Numbered from the stretch's first letter, positions 1 through 13,415 are shown. The stretch: DNA of 64,000 bases from Cladorhizidae sp. MBARI D1340-BT2 (GCA_028752905.1 JAQNBH010000013.1:13543816-13607815), one strand, 5' to 3'. The notes: generated by a model not told the origin, from the sequence alone. Made by a program: numbers and translations.

Positions 1-1308
1 GAGTTGCACAGGAGAACTGCAGATCCTTCAAGGACTTAGCAAGAGGCAAACACAATTCCAGAGCTAACCAAACATAGCAGATATTATTTGAAACCATGTT
101 TATTGCTAAAGTACATGCATATATGATGTCATAATTATAGATGCTTACATCTTGTTAGAAACAGATCATTTGTCACTAAATCAACTGCTTTGAATTCAAC
201 TGCTCCAAGTATAGCATAACTTGAGTCAAATTTTAGAGAATGATAACCCTGATTATAAATCAGCAGGTGAGCTAGCTTGACTGAATCATTGACGAAAAGC
301 CTTACCCTCACATCTTTCCGCAATTTGTGAAACAAGTTGATTGTGGAAGTGCGTTGTAAGATTTGGATTCCTGCAGTTAAAAGTTCCATGAATTACGCAA
401 AATATGTAATTGGTAAAAAGGCGATACATAGATCCTTGAAGATGCTTTCTTCACACTTTCAACGATGTTTAGGTCTGCCAGTCTGTTACTTTAACGAAGC
501 ATTCAAGCCATGCGCTTGGAATCTTTTCTGAGCTAATATTGGCCGATAACCATTTAAGCTACTAAGAAGTTGTCAGTGTAAGTTTGTTACATTTTCGGGA
601 GTGCATATCACACTCCTAAATATGTAGAAAATATCCACCTTCTAAGGTTAAGAAGGGAGACGTCCCTTTTCCCAATTGTAAAATTGTTATGAATGATACC
701 ATATCTTGTACTTTCTGTAATAATATGTCACCGGAATATTTTAAGGTGAGGTGTGCTCAACTCACTTCCCGTATATGGAATTGACAGTTGTGTACTCCAG
801 AGTATCTCCCTGAAGAGAAGAAGGGCGAGCTATTTCCCTGCAAATATAAATCAATGTATATAGGTAGAATACTTTAAACAGTTTATTTAAGGAGTGTTTG
901 TACTCGACTTACTCTGCATATATGGAATTGTTAAACTTGTGTTCTGAAGTGTCTTTGCAACTCTCTGAGTATTCAACCTTTGTACTGTGATAATTATATA
1001 ATAAGGGTTAACTCAATCATTACTTGCTATAGAATTGGTTTCATGTGCATTCTCTGATTGCTACCATCAAACTTCAAAGCCATTGTAAGCAGCCAAACTT
1101 ACAATGACCTTCTCAATAATCACTTGAATCTTTACTCTCTTGACGTTTCAACTAGATGCTCTTGCTTCAGAGATACAACTTGCATGAGCTTGTTATATAC
1201 TGGTAGCTAGTCACTACCTGATATGAGCCACACCCTGGCTCATCAGCACGAGAACCATAATTATGTGAAGAGAAGGAGGGGAAAATAAAATTATAATATA
1301 AAAAATAA
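1..1308. other. Unassigned sequence downstream of gene A exon 6
   Basis: No convincing exon was found. 10-45 and 1101-1172 match dispersed repeat families described elsewhere. Open frames at 135-389 (minus) and 337-531 (plus) overlap each other and show no recognisable motif or splice context. Cytoplasmic exons of gene A should lie here or beyond the left edge, but none can be identified. Confidence 0.5.
1101..1172 (+). repeat. Dispersed repeat family R1, copy 1
   Basis: It begins ACCTTCTCAATAATCACTTG and includes CTCTTGACGTTTCAACTAG then ATGCTC. Related copies at 30590-30725, 42077-42152, 49861-49940 and 61358-61425 share the blocks 'cttctcaataatcaacttga' and 'gacgtttcgactagatgctc' in either orientation. 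This looks like a short non-autonomous element with inverted ends. Confidence 0.6.
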
Positions 1309-1737
<429 letters not shown>

Positions 1738-3737
1738 AAAGACATGCTTGATATAATTATAGCCAAATTGCTGCTCAACTTTAAAATAAATTATATATAT
1801 TCTATTTCCTGCTTCTTAGCATCTAAATACTTCCACTACTAACTCCATTAACACTTCTAACATGCCTTGAATCCTTCCTGGGTGTATTGAAGCACTAATT
1901 TAAAAAATGTAAAAAATTTGAACTCGTCTTCCAAGAATTAACCATGTCTAACTACCATTGTTTAGTGTACCACTTCTAACTCCCATGTGCAAGAAACGCC
2001 TAACTGAGAATAGGTGTTTACTAAACACTATTGCTAAATAACATACATGCACAGAATAATTAAACATTCATAATCTTTTAGATGGAGGACTGAGAACTAG
2101 TCCAGGAAGGAGCTAATTTCACGACTCAGATTTAGAAATACCTAACCAGATTATAAATGGAAGGCTCTCATGAAGGAACTATTAGTGGCCTTTCAATCAT
2201 TCCTTGCAAGCATGTTCGCTACAAAACTATTTGAATATCCTTCATGATGAAAAGCTCCTTTTAGCCAGTGATGAGAACAATTCTTTCTGCAAATAAGCAG
2301 CGAAAAGCTTGTGGAAATTATGAACAACTATAGATAGGCTCATGCTAGTAAACCTCAATTTTTGGTTGCAATACGTTGCCTAAACACTCAGCTAATATGC
2401 ATGTGCATAATCGGTACTAATTTCAATATATCTGCACTTCACAATGTAATTCCACAAGGATTTCTAACAAACACTGTTTGTAACTACAATGAAATGGCCA
2501 CTCGACAACTTATGTGAGCTAAACTGAGTGACTTAACAACCAGAGCTTCAAGATCTCTGTACTTTGAAATGCACAACTTGCATAAAACATGCCGATTCAT
2601 AACAATTAGCACTTTCCAAATTCTTTCAATGCATAATCTGTTTCTCAACAGAGAAAAGGTGAAATTGATAAAGTTTTTTTCTTCCAGGCAAGTCAAGTCC
2701 CTCATCGAACTCTAATCAGCTCACATGTGTATTTTAAACATAACCAATGGCTACTCGGTTCTGCTATTTGGTTTGTGGAGTTTTCCTGGTTAAATGGGCA
2801 AGACAATCATGAGTAAGGCTCTGGCAAACATTTCCAAGTCCTCCAATTGGCCGCTGACTTTTAATTTATGGGTTATTTATATTTATAGCTATAACCTTTT
2901 CATGAGTTAACTGTTCTTATCATTAGAATGCAAGTACAATAGCTGCAGTTTGATATATATAAGAATCAGTTTCACTGTGTGATAAGCATATGCATTTGCT
3001 ACGTAACAAAATTTACTGCAAAGAAATTCCACCAGCAGCACCTCCTTTCTAAGTAAGGCATTCAGAGAGATAGCACCTAAGTATTGATAGCAGTACAGCT
3101 TTTTCCAAAGAAGGGTTTAAAACATCAGTCAAAGCCAGAAGTTTGTGATTGTCAGCCATTTAAAAATAATTATGTTTTGCTCATTTGCCGTGTTAAACAA
3201 GAAGTCAAGTTTTATGACTACTTTACATCATTAGAGCAATCTACTGGGCATGTGCAGGTAAAAATAGTTATTAAAAATTTTTTATTTATTATGACCGATG
3301 TCTCGTTTGCAGATATATCTCAGTTAAAGGAGGCTGTAGCTGGCTCTCTACAAAAATATCTGCTTTTTCAGTTCTCCTGAGCAACTTTCACATGATAACT
3401 CCATAGCTGCCCATAATAAGAAGCTGTTTACCTGGAATTGCTCTGAATCTCTGAATCCATTCCATTTTTAGAAAGGAGGAGCTTCTGTATAATTTTTCTT
3501 GTTGTTTTTATATAATTATAAGCACTGTGCAACTTTTCTTTTCTTACCCCAAAATAGCTGATTCATAATTATTCACAAACTGTAGAGCATATTCATCTTT
3601 TCATTGCATTGTTATAAAAATAAAATATATAAATAATATTTAAATAATTAAATTAATATTTTATTTGGTTATGTGAGTCAACGGAGTCACTAAAATGAAC
3701 CAAAAAGTACACATTTAACATTACATATTATACATAC
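1738..3737. other. Non-coding stretch with degraded repeats
   Basis: 2757-2860 is a copy of dispersed family R2 (tgctatttggtttgtggag…). About 3120-3270 resembles 36535-36690 (shared 'cttgtgattgtcag', 'ttttatgac', 'atgcaggt'), so it is another repeat copy. About 3400-3500 resembles 6655-6800 and 59395-59560. Nothing coding was recognised. Confidence 0.5.
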
Positions 3738-3930
3738 CTTCTCCTTCTTGAAATAAATATGGCTGCCACCACAATCACAAGTAAAATCGCAAGTAAAATC
3801 ACAAGACCCACAACCCCTCCAACCACTCCACCTAGCATGGGTAGACCCAGAGGAGATCCTGTATTCATTTCCTGTGTGGTATTGGACGATGCTTCTGAGA
3901 ATTCTTCATTGGATCTTGTGGAAATTGTGT
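3738..3930 (-). CDS. Gene A exon 6: stalk and transmembrane helix
   Basis: After CCTACCTGTAG the exon gives a short Ser/Thr/Asn-rich stalk (TRSNEEFSEASSNTTQEMNT; sequon NTT) and then a transmembrane helix of about 23 residues, LGGVVGGVVGLVILLAILLV and on to AAIFIS, followed by RRR. The GGVVGGVVG start gives overlapping GxxxG motifs, a face that often packs helix against helix in single-pass receptors. The donor AAG/GTATGT leaves in phase 2. The gene B partner at 54361-54577 has the same phase, the same GGVVGG motif and the same basic stop-transfer, but a different stalk. No downstream cytoplasmic exon was recognised between 3737 and 1. Confidence 0.8.
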
Positions 3931-4015
3931 CTACAGGTAGGTAACCTATTTAATGACAACAACCACACCAGTTAATTGTTGTTTTGTTGGTATTTTTCTT
4001 TTCTTCGCCACTAAC

Positions 4016-4163
4016 TTGTATTCATTATGCATCCGTAGAATTTGATATTCCAGCACATGAACTGGTCAAGACCTCGTGTAAAATTTAGAATATATATTCT
4101 AAATGTGTTTCCATGAACAGGCCTCCAAAAAGTAAACAGCTTGATATCTGAGGCACTGAAGAT
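4016..4163 (-). CDS. Gene A exon 5: second part of F5/8C domain 2
   Basis: The minus strand, after ATTTTAG, reads IFSASDIKLFTFWRPVHG, then NTFRIYILNFT, then FMCWNIKFYGCIMNT, and leaves in phase 1 at a GTTAGT donor. The TFWRPVHGNTFRI and the terminal YGC match the last third of an F5/8C fold. It aligns closely with gene B 53433-53586 (FTFWKPIQGNTFRLHILKF, NLYGCITNT). At 148 nt it is too small to stand out as an open frame; it was found by looking for the gene B partner. The following intron is only 85 nt. Confidence 0.78.
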
Positions 4164-4401
4164 CTAAAATAACGAAAGAGATAATATCATTAACATTAAA
4201 AATCTGATGAGTAAACACATTTGATGCACGGATGATAATTACATAATCTTATAAGAAACTTTAATCCTGGCACTCACAACTACTATGAAGAAGAATATTT
4301 AAAAAATTCAAAATCATATGGATACAAAAATATCATTGATAATTATAAATTATTTGCTCCTATTATACTTAGTAATATACATTATTGGTGTAGACTCTCA
4401 C

Positions 4402-4724
4402 TGTTGGCTCTGTTGTAATTCCATATGCGTTAAAGTAACCAGACTCATCCTGCACTTCCAATCTGAACCGACTATCATTTGAGGCAGGTTTACCTCGTAA
4501 CCACTGCCATTCCATGTAAGCCAGCGACACCTCTGAGGTGAAGTTCAGCTGGAAGTAAGGATCACTACCCAGATTTCCCGCTGCGCACCACCCTGTATCG
4601 CTTGTTGTCACCAAGTCATCGATAGTATAATTGATAGATTTACCAGGTGGAGTGGACGGACTGCCGATTATGGATCCCAAAAGCACTCCATCATTTGTGA
4701 GTAATCTTTCAGTTTGGCACTGAG
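4402..4724 (-). CDS. Gene A exon 4: first part of F5/8C domain 2
   Basis: The acceptor TTACTTATAG at 4725-4730 opens a phase-1 exon beginning AQCQTERLLTNDG. It contains GWCAAGNLGSDPYFQLNFTS (comparable to the W-C…WLQVDLG part of F5/8C) and RFRLEVQDESGYF, then ITTEPT before GTGAGA in phase 0. Sequons: NYT, NFT and NDS. The boundary (…EPT then GTGAGA) is the same as in exon 2 (…QPT then GTGAGA), which suggests that the two domains arose by internal duplication of a two-exon unit. The Cys in QCQTER should pair with that in FYGC of exon 5. The gene B counterpart is damaged. Confidence 0.82.
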
Positions 4725-7700
4725 CTATAAGTAACAATACCAACTGATTATCACAAGAAAGTATAGCAATGAAGTAATAAGACATGAATGTCTTACAGTC
4801 AAGAAGATAATAATTCATCATTGTTTGTAATAAATAGGATCCCTGCACTGAAATCACAGAGAGCTAACCTCTTTACATGTGCTCTACTTGTTTAGTGATT
4901 ATTTGTTGTCTTGCGAGCTATGTCCTCCAAATCACAATTTTAATTACTTAGATGCTTTTGTCACAGTTAGTATTATGCACATTGTTCTCACCTAAATGTT
5001 AACTGTATCACTTTTTTAACTGTATCACAAAAAATATATGTTAGGAAAAGAAGAGTGTGCCCATTTGTAACCAAATTAGACCATTTATAAGCATCATCTA
5101 AATGGTAAAGGGTCATTTAACTTGTTGTGGTCTTAATCAATCTCTTTCTTGTTTCAAGCTATTTGTTCACTGTTTGTTCTAGTATATTATAGTTGAACAT
5201 TCGATAACACAAAGTATGACCTTAGCTCCAGGGCTTTTCTGTATAAATTATTATAGTTGAGTGGTGGAGGACTACACCAGGTGTTAGCTTGAGGGTATCC
5301 AGGGTTTTCAAACACTTTTTCTAACTTTTTTCTTTTTCTTGCACACTACATATATCAACACATGGCGTGTCTTGTTGCTGCTGCTCATCACTATTCAAAA
5401 ATTAGCGCATACCATATCTTGTTGCCATTGTTAACTGTATCCATTATAGTCTCAAAAAAAATCCTCATTGAAGGACTTGGCAACAGCTTCCCAGGAGCGA
5501 AAACTCCACAAACAATAAAGTAGAATTGAGCACAGATCATTCATTCAGTAATACAGCACATGTGATGTTTATTCAATTCTATTATGCGATAGTATGTAAG
5601 CTAGTGTGATTGCATCAATGAGATACCCTAACCACCATGCCTCTTTCCTGCAATTGATGAGCAGGTGAATCACTACAATGCATGGGAATATTTGGTTTTT
5701 CTGGAACTAATTTTTTTTAATGAAAGGACCTATTGTATGCAAGTTATGAGTGTGGGAAAACGGAGAAGGTAAAATAAATTTTTGGAAATTAATTTCAAGG
5801 GTTTTTTCCCGAACTTGCTGCAACATTATTTTGCGCTGCATGTTCACTACATTCTAGACAATGCGGCAGAGCTTTTAGAATTATAGTGCTTTGACATCTT
5901 TCATACTTACCAGAAACATTTTGGGGATTTTAATATTCCTGGCAAAGGGATACTTAAAGTATACATGCCAAAGTGCTGGTTCACAATATACCACTCCCAC
6001 TAGCAATGACCACATCATTTTTGTAATGTCGTGAACATTGGGCCACATGTGTTTTCTCTTGAATAGACTCAATTTTTATTCTAGTTTTGTTAGCATGCAT
6101 TGGTGTGCTCATGTTGGTGTGCTTTATTTGTATTTCAGAAAAAGAAGTGGTTCACCAAGACAGAATTGAACAACAATTGATATGGTGTGAAACTTCCCTA
6201 GTGCATGGGGTGTTTCCCACAATATAGATGGATTTGAAGGTAAGGAATGTCACGAAACAAGTGGCTGTGGAAGTATGATTTTTTCCCTTCTTAGCAAAAT
6301 TGATCAACCTAATTATATATTAGTTATTTATTCAATTTTAATGGTTTGAAACGAAGCAATGTGATCCAAAATGATGCGACATAAAGCGATGTGAAGGTCT
6401 CGTCACATATTTCGAACCGACCTTTAATTAATAACTGCAATAAGCCGCACAAACTCGTACATTATTCACCAAAAACAACTACAAAATGAATTGATACACC
6501 AAACACTGGATTCTTTACCTGCATATGCCCAAAAGTCAGCTTTAGATATATAAAATAGTCCTATCTGTCTGAAGAGAATGATCAAGCAAAAATAATTGGT
6601 TAATTAGCACAACTACTATCATGATCAATCTCTTCCTGAACTTTACAACTATTTTCAGAAGCCATTCTTCAAAGAAAAGCTGCATAGGTATCTATGGCTA
6701 CCTGAAATCACTCTGAATCCCTTTACTCTTGAGAAAAGAGTTGCTGGATGAATTTCTCTGCTGCAAGTTCTGTTGTAGATATAGAGCGATGTAGCTTATG
6801 TCAATGAACTGGAGCAGTTGAAGACATCAAGACAGCTGACGACTGAACAATGGAAAGCTCTCAACATCACCACAGCTGGACAAATATAGGTTGTTGCCTC
6901 GGCTGACCAACTGCTCAACTGAACCAGCTATTAACAATGCCATAGCTGATAGACAGCTTGATTGGAGTAGCTGTCAACATTACCATAGCTCACTGGCCAA
7001 AGTAGCTCTCCACATCACCATAACTGACTGACACACAAATAGATTGTCTGGACAATACCTTAACTTACCAACATGCAAATGCCATAGCCTATGGTATTGC
7101 CACATCTGACAGGCCTCTTACTTGACTGGTGATGGGTTAGCTTTTTATATTGACAAGGACCAGCTGCTAGACTGGGTGCTTCCATCATTGACACTACTTA
7201 ATTAGATTTAAACGCCATTAAACAAATGAAACCATGGAGTGTCCATACCTCCCGCATAAGCGAAGCAAACAGAACAGAAAAGAAATTATAATTATTATTT
7301 GGTTGAAACAGTACCTTTTATAGTAGGTAAAAGATCAGTATAATTATAGTGTTTGTTACAGTACTTTTGGTTTTAGGAGAAGGAGGGGGAGACAACCCGT
7401 GCTTTTCTGACATTTTAATTGGCACAAGAAACATGGGGTAAAGGTGGGGGGGGGGGGGGAGGGAGAGAGGTTCTGTGTTATTTTCCAAATTTGAATTTTT
7501 GTTGTCAGGTTGTCAGGGTGAAAAGGTGATAAATCAACCACAGAGCTGAGTAATAGCAGAATATAGTGTAAGTTACATAGTTGTAGTATAATAAATAGTT
7601 TATAATGTACACAGTACACAATAGAGGATGCGTGTACTACTTAATTAGTTCCTGTCATGTACACACATCCAGTACTAAGTGTTTGTTGTGACATGCCAAT

Positions 7701-7986
7701 GTCAGGCACTACATACACTGTCAGCAAATCCTAGGTCAATTTGCTTTGCTAAGAAAGCATAGTACATCTTTGAAGATGGATATAAGGAAGAAAATAAAAA
7801 AATTGATACCCAATCAATTTCTGCACATATCCCAAAGAAGGTAGGCCATCACAAACTTCTAAAAGTTGCTTGGACTATGAAAAGAATGATGGACTGGAAC
7901 TCTACTACTGAGATCTTAAATCATAATTCCAAAGTTCACTAAGCTGCAGCACTTAAAAAAAAACACATGTGTTACCACTTTATAGC
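4725..7986. other. Left part of gene A intron 3
   Basis: No exon was found. It contains a MITE-like copy (5041-5165, related to 58557-58683), an R2 copy on the minus strand (5455-5540), a segment about 5150-5460 resembling 43035-43290 ('ccatatcttgttgc', 'ttgttcactgtgtccat'), and a repeat at 6655-6800 resembling 59395-59560 (shared 'actctgaatccctttactctt' type block). 6830-7110 is a degenerate series of short related units around 'cacatcaccatagctg'. Confidence 0.5.
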
Positions 7987-8462
7987 TCCGTAGATTCTGT
8001 AAACTTCATGGTTTGGACTTAAGATATAGCTCAAAAGATAAGTCTCTCTGTGTGCTCTCTTTTAATACTAAAACAGTGTTTTCATTAGGCGTTAAAATGT
8101 AAGTACTCAGTCAAGCGCACAGGTGGAAAATGAGTTTTATGGATAATTTTTTCCACCCGCGTGCCACGTACCTACATTTTAGCGCCTTGTATAGTATATG
8201 AAAAAAAGAATTTTGTTTGATAAAAAATAAAATTTAAAAAAATAATGAAAACACTCATTGCATTGCATAGAGTAGAGCTTCCTCTAGTCGCAGGTGCTAA
8301 TTTGAACTCGTTAACACTTTGCAATCTGCAGAGAAATCAGGCATTCAGGTTTTGAGGTACCCCCGCTATCGTTATATCTATAAAAAATATATAGAGCACA
8401 CAGAGAGACCTATCTTTTGAGCTGTATATCAATTCCATACCATGAAGTTTACAGAATCTACG
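7987..8462. mobile_element. Foldback/MITE with about 73-bp terminal inverted repeats
   Basis: The left arm 7987-8060 (gtagattctgtaaacttcat … gtgtgctctct) is the reverse complement of the right arm 8391-8462 (gagcacacagagagac … atgaagtttacagaatctac), with some mismatches. No transposase lies inside. A second, separate palindrome is nested within it. Superfamily unknown. Confidence 0.75.
8087..8187. mobile_element. Nested 101-bp palindromic MITE
   Basis: 8087-8106 (aggcgttaaaatgtaagtac) is the reverse complement of 8168-8187 with two mismatches. The symmetry continues inward through gcgcacaggtgg / ccacccgcgtgc around a centre near 8137. It forms one long hairpin inside the larger foldback element at 7987-8462, implying two successive insertions. 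Confidence 0.7.
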
Positions 8463-10560
8463 TAACCACAAGTTTGTTTGTTTTTATTAAAAAATGCAAC
8501 TGTCACCCACCAACAAGTTGTAGAAAAGTGGGAAAAATCATGCACTGTGTTGTCCTACTTTTATATTTTTAACTTTTAATGTCAAAGGAAATATGACAAG
8601 GACATTACCAAACTATCCAGAGAGAAGGTGGCCTGGAACATGTGACAAGAAGAGTGACAGTAACAGGTGAGGAGACACAAACTACACTGGACTTTTACAC
8701 TACTATATATATTCTTTTTAGTTGTTTTTTAAAGGAAGCTAACTGAGCTATACACAATCTCAGGGATTGAGTGCCACAAAGGAATTAACACTAATAAAGT
8801 AAGAATGCATGTTATAGTTTGTTCTCTTGCATAAGTCCTGTAGAGGGAAACAGTTTGATGTGCTGGGAGAAAGAAGGCTTTTCACTCTTGTTCTTTCTCT
8901 ATATAATACAGTCAAAGTATCTGTTACCTCTAGCAATGCTGAGAGCCACACCAGCTGAGCATCAGTCTTAAGACCAAGTTTCTATGACTTCAGGGACTAA
9001 GGTTTCTTTTTTCATCTGGTCTTTTCTTGTTGTATTATATATGGTTGTTATTGTTTTGTTACTCAAGTCTGTATATATAGATATTAGGAAGTATGCCTAT
9101 ATAGGTTTGATCCCTATTTCAAAATGGTGGATGCCAAGATCAAAAGCTAAAATACATTTTGTATGCTTCTAAACATATGAAATTTTTTTTTTGGCATCAA
9201 AAACTCTTCCAGCATGCATGCCTTGAATCTTTTGCTTCAAGTATCTTGTATTTATCATCTCTTTTCTTCCATTCCCAAAGCTTGAGTCCATTCATAATTT
9301 TATTATCAGAAGAGAATGGCTTCCAATAACTACTCTTCGGTTAAACATGAAAAATGGTAAAGGTTATCAGTGCAATTAACACACTCATGTGACCTGTGAA
9401 ATAATTGCTACTTGCACATTTTCTTTGCAAAGAAATAAACAGGCATCTGTTAAAATAGACATGGAATTGACTTATAAAATGAAAAGAAACAAGATCACAC
9501 CGATGTAGACCATAAACAGATAAATGATCCTTTACAATCTTAAGAATGAAGAAGAAGCATAGGTGTGACATGAATTGTCAGATCATGGAGGACTTTGCAG
9601 AAAGGTAAGGTCAGCTAAATGTAGGCCCAGGACCAACTGGAGTAATAAAAGCACGGTCAAGAATAGTAAGCATTTCAGCTTCAATCACTTTATTTCAGTG
9701 TAGGCAATATAACCTATGATGAGGCCAGTTCATTTTCGTTGCAAACCGGCACATATCATTGCATCCTGTTTGAATTCCTTTTTCAATCTTGCCTTTTCCT
9801 TGCACCTATTTTACATTTCTTTGCTTTCCTTTTATCTATTTTACAATATTTAGACACTATTGATGCATCATGCGTGAACCACCTAGCAAGTAAATACGTT
9901 AACAAAATACCGTAAACCAGCCATATGGGTCGACGATTTTCTCAATTTTTAACAGGGAGATTTATTTACGGTGGGCTTGTTTCAAGTTGGGCTTTTTCCT
10001 GATTTTTTTCTGTCCATTCCTGAATTTATCACTCGCATACAATCTCCAATTAGTTATCTCATTCCCGCAATCTAGGCCTAATCACTTTCTTATAGGCAAT
10101 GTTAGCTCCGCCTATACGTCATGTGTGTCCATGCTGACTCTGCAATAACTTGTCCAAACCACTTACACCCTGAACACAGTACTAATTATGTAATAAAAGA
10201 TGCTGAAACACAGGTGTGATTTCAATGGACATGTTTTGGTTCATCTGGCCGCATTACAACCATCCTCCTCACTCCAAACACTTTCTTCATGCTTATGAAA
10301 ACTATGATCCTAACAACATCGATATAAGAAAGAGCTCCTCTTCCAATATTCAGAGTCAGTCCCCATGTTCATCTACAATGATATTGATGCCTTTGGTCTA
10401 TGCCTCAAATATGGTTGATGTAAAAATATACAGGAGTAAATCAACAGACAGACCTCTATTCTGACTGACATAGAGACTTCCTTCATCACAAATCCACCTT
10501 GTGTGGCATGGGGTGGCAAGAAATTGCAAGGCAACAGTTTGACAATTTCTGGTTAAATAT
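8463..10560. other. Middle of gene A intron 3
   Basis: About 9090-9260 shares blocks ('cctatataggtttgatccc', 'aaaatggtggatgcc', 'gcatgccttgaat') with 55910-56060 and with about 1860-1880, so it is a dispersed repeat. No exon was seen in the rest. Confidence 0.45.
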
Positions 10561-10712
10561 TAGTACTGGGGAATATGTAATGCTTTTAAGTGAGTACTGG
10601 ACAATGTGTAATGCTTTTAAGTGAGCATTGAGCAATGTGTAATGGTTTTAAGTGAGCACTGGGCAATGTGTAATGCTTTTAAGTGAGCACTGAGCAATGT
10701 GTAATGCTACAA
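10561..10712. repeat. 31-bp minisatellite, about five copies
   Basis: 'gtaatg' recurs at 10577, 10608, 10639, 10670 and 10701, an exact 31-bp period. The unit is close to gtgagcactgggcaatgtg followed by taatgcttttaa. It lies in intron 3 of gene A. Confidence 0.9.
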
Positions 10713-10946
10713 TTCCTGGTCAAATATGAGCACTGTCAAAGTGTAGTGCAGCTACAACAATTGCATTTGGCATAGAACATGAATGAAAACATTTTACCCT
10801 ATTCATTTGGCATCTAACAACAATAGTGGCATTATAATGGGTGCCATATTTTTCAATCTAGCTTGGGGGACACAGGCCAAGCCCCTCACAACTCTTAAAC
10901 TCTCCCACTAACCATACCCATCATGGTATAGCTGATAGAGTACAAG

Positions 10947-11072
10947 TGTGTGTGTGTGTTTGTGTGTGTGTGTCTGCATGTTGGGGTGCGAATGTGTCTC
11001 TGTGTGTATATATATGTGTGTGCATGTGAGTGTGTGAATGTGTATGTGTATCTTTATGTGTATGTGTGTGTG
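10947..11072. repeat. (TG)n-rich low-complexity tract
   Basis: Imperfect TG dinucleotides interrupted by C and A. The Cys/Val-rich open frames at 10950-11201 and 11038-11223 are artefacts of this repeat. Confidence 0.9.
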
Positions 11073-13258
11073 TGGCCAGCTATATCATGTACATCATCCA
11101 GCTATTCATATCTTGACAGTTTTGCTAGTTTTCTTGCATTTGAAGAGATCTTCATTGAAAATGGAAGGATTGTGTGTAGTTACACTTCATTGTTGCTATA
11201 AAAATGAAAGTTCCCTGGCATAAACTTGGCCTAGGGTCAAGAACCTCTTTGATGATTCAAAAGCCTTTCATTGATAACATGAATGGAAAAAGACCAGCCA
11301 TGAGTTTAGTAAAGGAAGGAAATCTTCCCTCCTCATCAAAAGCTTTCAGCTTGTTAAGCTCCCACTAGGCTAACTTATATATGTCAGGGGGTGGTTTACT
11401 GGTGACAATTTAAATCAATTTTCCCCCCTTAGTTTCCCCTGTGAGCTATAACCTCAGATATATGTCTGGATATCTTTGACAGGTTAACTATGCCCAAGAA
11501 ACCATATGACCATATGGATTCTGGATTAATAAGGTATACATTTTTCAAGAGAGAGGTACCAAAAAAATTGAGCAATTTCTTGTGTGTAACAGCAGTATAA
11601 AATGGTTTAGATCAAATCATTCTTTGAACTTTGCAATAAAAACACAAATATTATCACCAATTCCCAAAGTTCTCATCAGCCAATTGAACTCTACTACTAA
11701 CTACAGGCATATTGGAAGAGCACTGACAAACTAAACCACTTATCTCCTGCTATAATTTACAAGTGGTATTCTCATTGGACTTTTGGCAATTAAATTTAAG
11801 GATGAAGAGAAAGTGAAGAATATAATAGGCTTAGTGAGAATATTTTATAAAATATCTAGGACTTTTTTTAACCTCCACTGAGCTCCATCACACGACAGAA
11901 AATATGTCTTCAAAGCACAAACTGGGAAAGCTACCATCCAACGAGTGGTGCAGTGTGTTTTGGAATATGGAATTGTCCAGATGAAACAAGTGAATATCGG
12001 TTGTCAGCAAATTGTTGCTTTCTTTTTCTACTATTAAGTAGTAAACATCAACAAAGAATCTGTAAGAGTCTCCATGCCAACTTTGATGGTTGGGCTTGCC
12101 AAGTCAAATGCTTCGAACAACATACAAATGAGACATTATTAACTTGTGGACATCAGATCTTGCCACTACCATAAGACTACTTGTGTCGGACATCAATGCA
12201 ACACATTTATTGGAGCCTACATCCTCCTTAAAAGCATTATTAACAGCCATAATTCATGTTGTCTATTGGCAGCTCTGGAGATTTTGTTTGGACATTTCCC
12301 ACAAAATAATTAAAGGTCTGAACGAGGATAATTCTAGATTTATCTGTTTTACCATTGGATCCATCCATCATAAAAGAAAAAGGACTATTTGTACTGAAGT
12401 TTTCAAGTGTTTGTCCACTGAAGTGAGGTGCTAACTGAAGTGAGGTGCTAATGCTTCCTTTATAATGGCTGCATCCAATCTTTTTTCGTCTTCAGAATCT
12501 GGAATTATTGCAAAACCATTCACTACCTATAAATTTGCCCTACTACAAATGTAGCTTACAATGACTCTTCAATAACTCTTCTGTAATAACACCCAGTGGA
12601 ACTCGAGTTCTAATGAAGGTCACTGGATGAAGAATCCATAGCCCTGTCTTTATGCTGTTTCCCTTTCACATGAGTATGCACATTATATTTTCCTCCATTA
12701 GCTATTTGCTAATGAGATGAGCACACACTGGACCTTGCATAGATATCACCTATACGAAATAGTGCATGTGTAAATGATAGAGTAGGCATATCTTTTAAAA
12801 AAAATACCAAGTCCACCCCCTAATTTATATATCAAAATGACCCTACTTCAAAGGCTCACAAATGGAGGAGTCTGTGGACCAAGCCTACTATGAGACTCTT
12901 GCCAGATTGAACCAGGTTGAAAAGACTAGAATTTCAAGAAGCAGCTGTTTCTAATAGTATAGTAATCGAGTTTCTGTCACTAATATGGTGCAGATACAGG
13001 TATGTATAATTTATCAGTACAGATTAACATGTGCCGCTGGGTTAATTAACCACACTGTGGTCTCGACCCAAACAGGAGCAAACCAGCTACAGGGTCAATA
13101 GTGTGTAACCACAACATGCCAAGTCTGCTTTAGACAGAAGCCATTTGGGGACAGGGGATAGAGCTGTAAAATAGGGTACTTACCCTAAAGATGGGTGGTG
13201 CCTGTGCATTACATAATACCTCTCAGTATTACAGCATTCATCTGTAAATGCCACGTAC
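11073..13258. other. Right part of gene A intron 3
   Basis: Two overlapping open frames (11953-12174, 12144-12434, plus strand) have no motif I recognise and no consistent splice context. A short tandem duplication 'gaagtgaggtgctaa' lies at about 12420-12450. Otherwise nothing was recognised. Confidence 0.4.
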
Positions 13259-13415
13259 CTGGTGAGACTGGGCACCCAAATGCCTCTAGTTTCAGACATG
13301 CAGATCCTTCCATAGGTTCCCACTCCACTGCCACTATACGTAGAACTTGAGTGGTGACTGGTGATGGTAGTGTCACATTCACAACACAGCCAGTCCTCCA
13401 CGAAAGCACAAATAC
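13259..13415 (-). CDS. Gene A exon 3: second part of F5/8C domain 1
   Basis: After a phase-0 acceptor (TTAAAAAAAG) the exon reads VFVLSWRTGC, then NVTLPSPVTTQVLRIVAVEW, and closes with LKLEAFGCPVSP. The W-x(n)-L-x-LE-x-x-GC ending is the usual F5/8C C-terminus, so this Cys should pair with the one opening exon 2. The NVT is a sequon. The donor GTACGT follows in phase 1. The polypyrimidine tract is weak and A-rich, but the homologous site in gene B has the same form (GTATTAAAAAG), which supports the boundary. Intron 2 is only 195 nt, against 2.1 kb in gene B. Confidence 0.8.

Noticed and set aside
3432..3510. Possible cytoplasmic exon of gene A (AG … AATTCCAG/GTAAAC, minus strand)
   Set aside because: The same sequence recurs at 6700-6750 and 59440-59480, so it is a dispersed repeat and not a conserved exon.
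3759..3944. Plus-strand 61-residue frame rich in Thr and Pro
   Set aside because: It is the antisense shadow of gene A exon 6; the minus strand gives the TM helix and splice sites.
10950..11223. Cys/Val-rich frame as a small secreted protein
   Set aside because: Produced by a TG-dinucleotide repeat; the Cys pattern follows the repeat.
11953..12434. Two overlapping plus-strand frames as a host exon
   Set aside because: No recognisable domain, no matching splice phase to gene A, and no counterpart in gene B.
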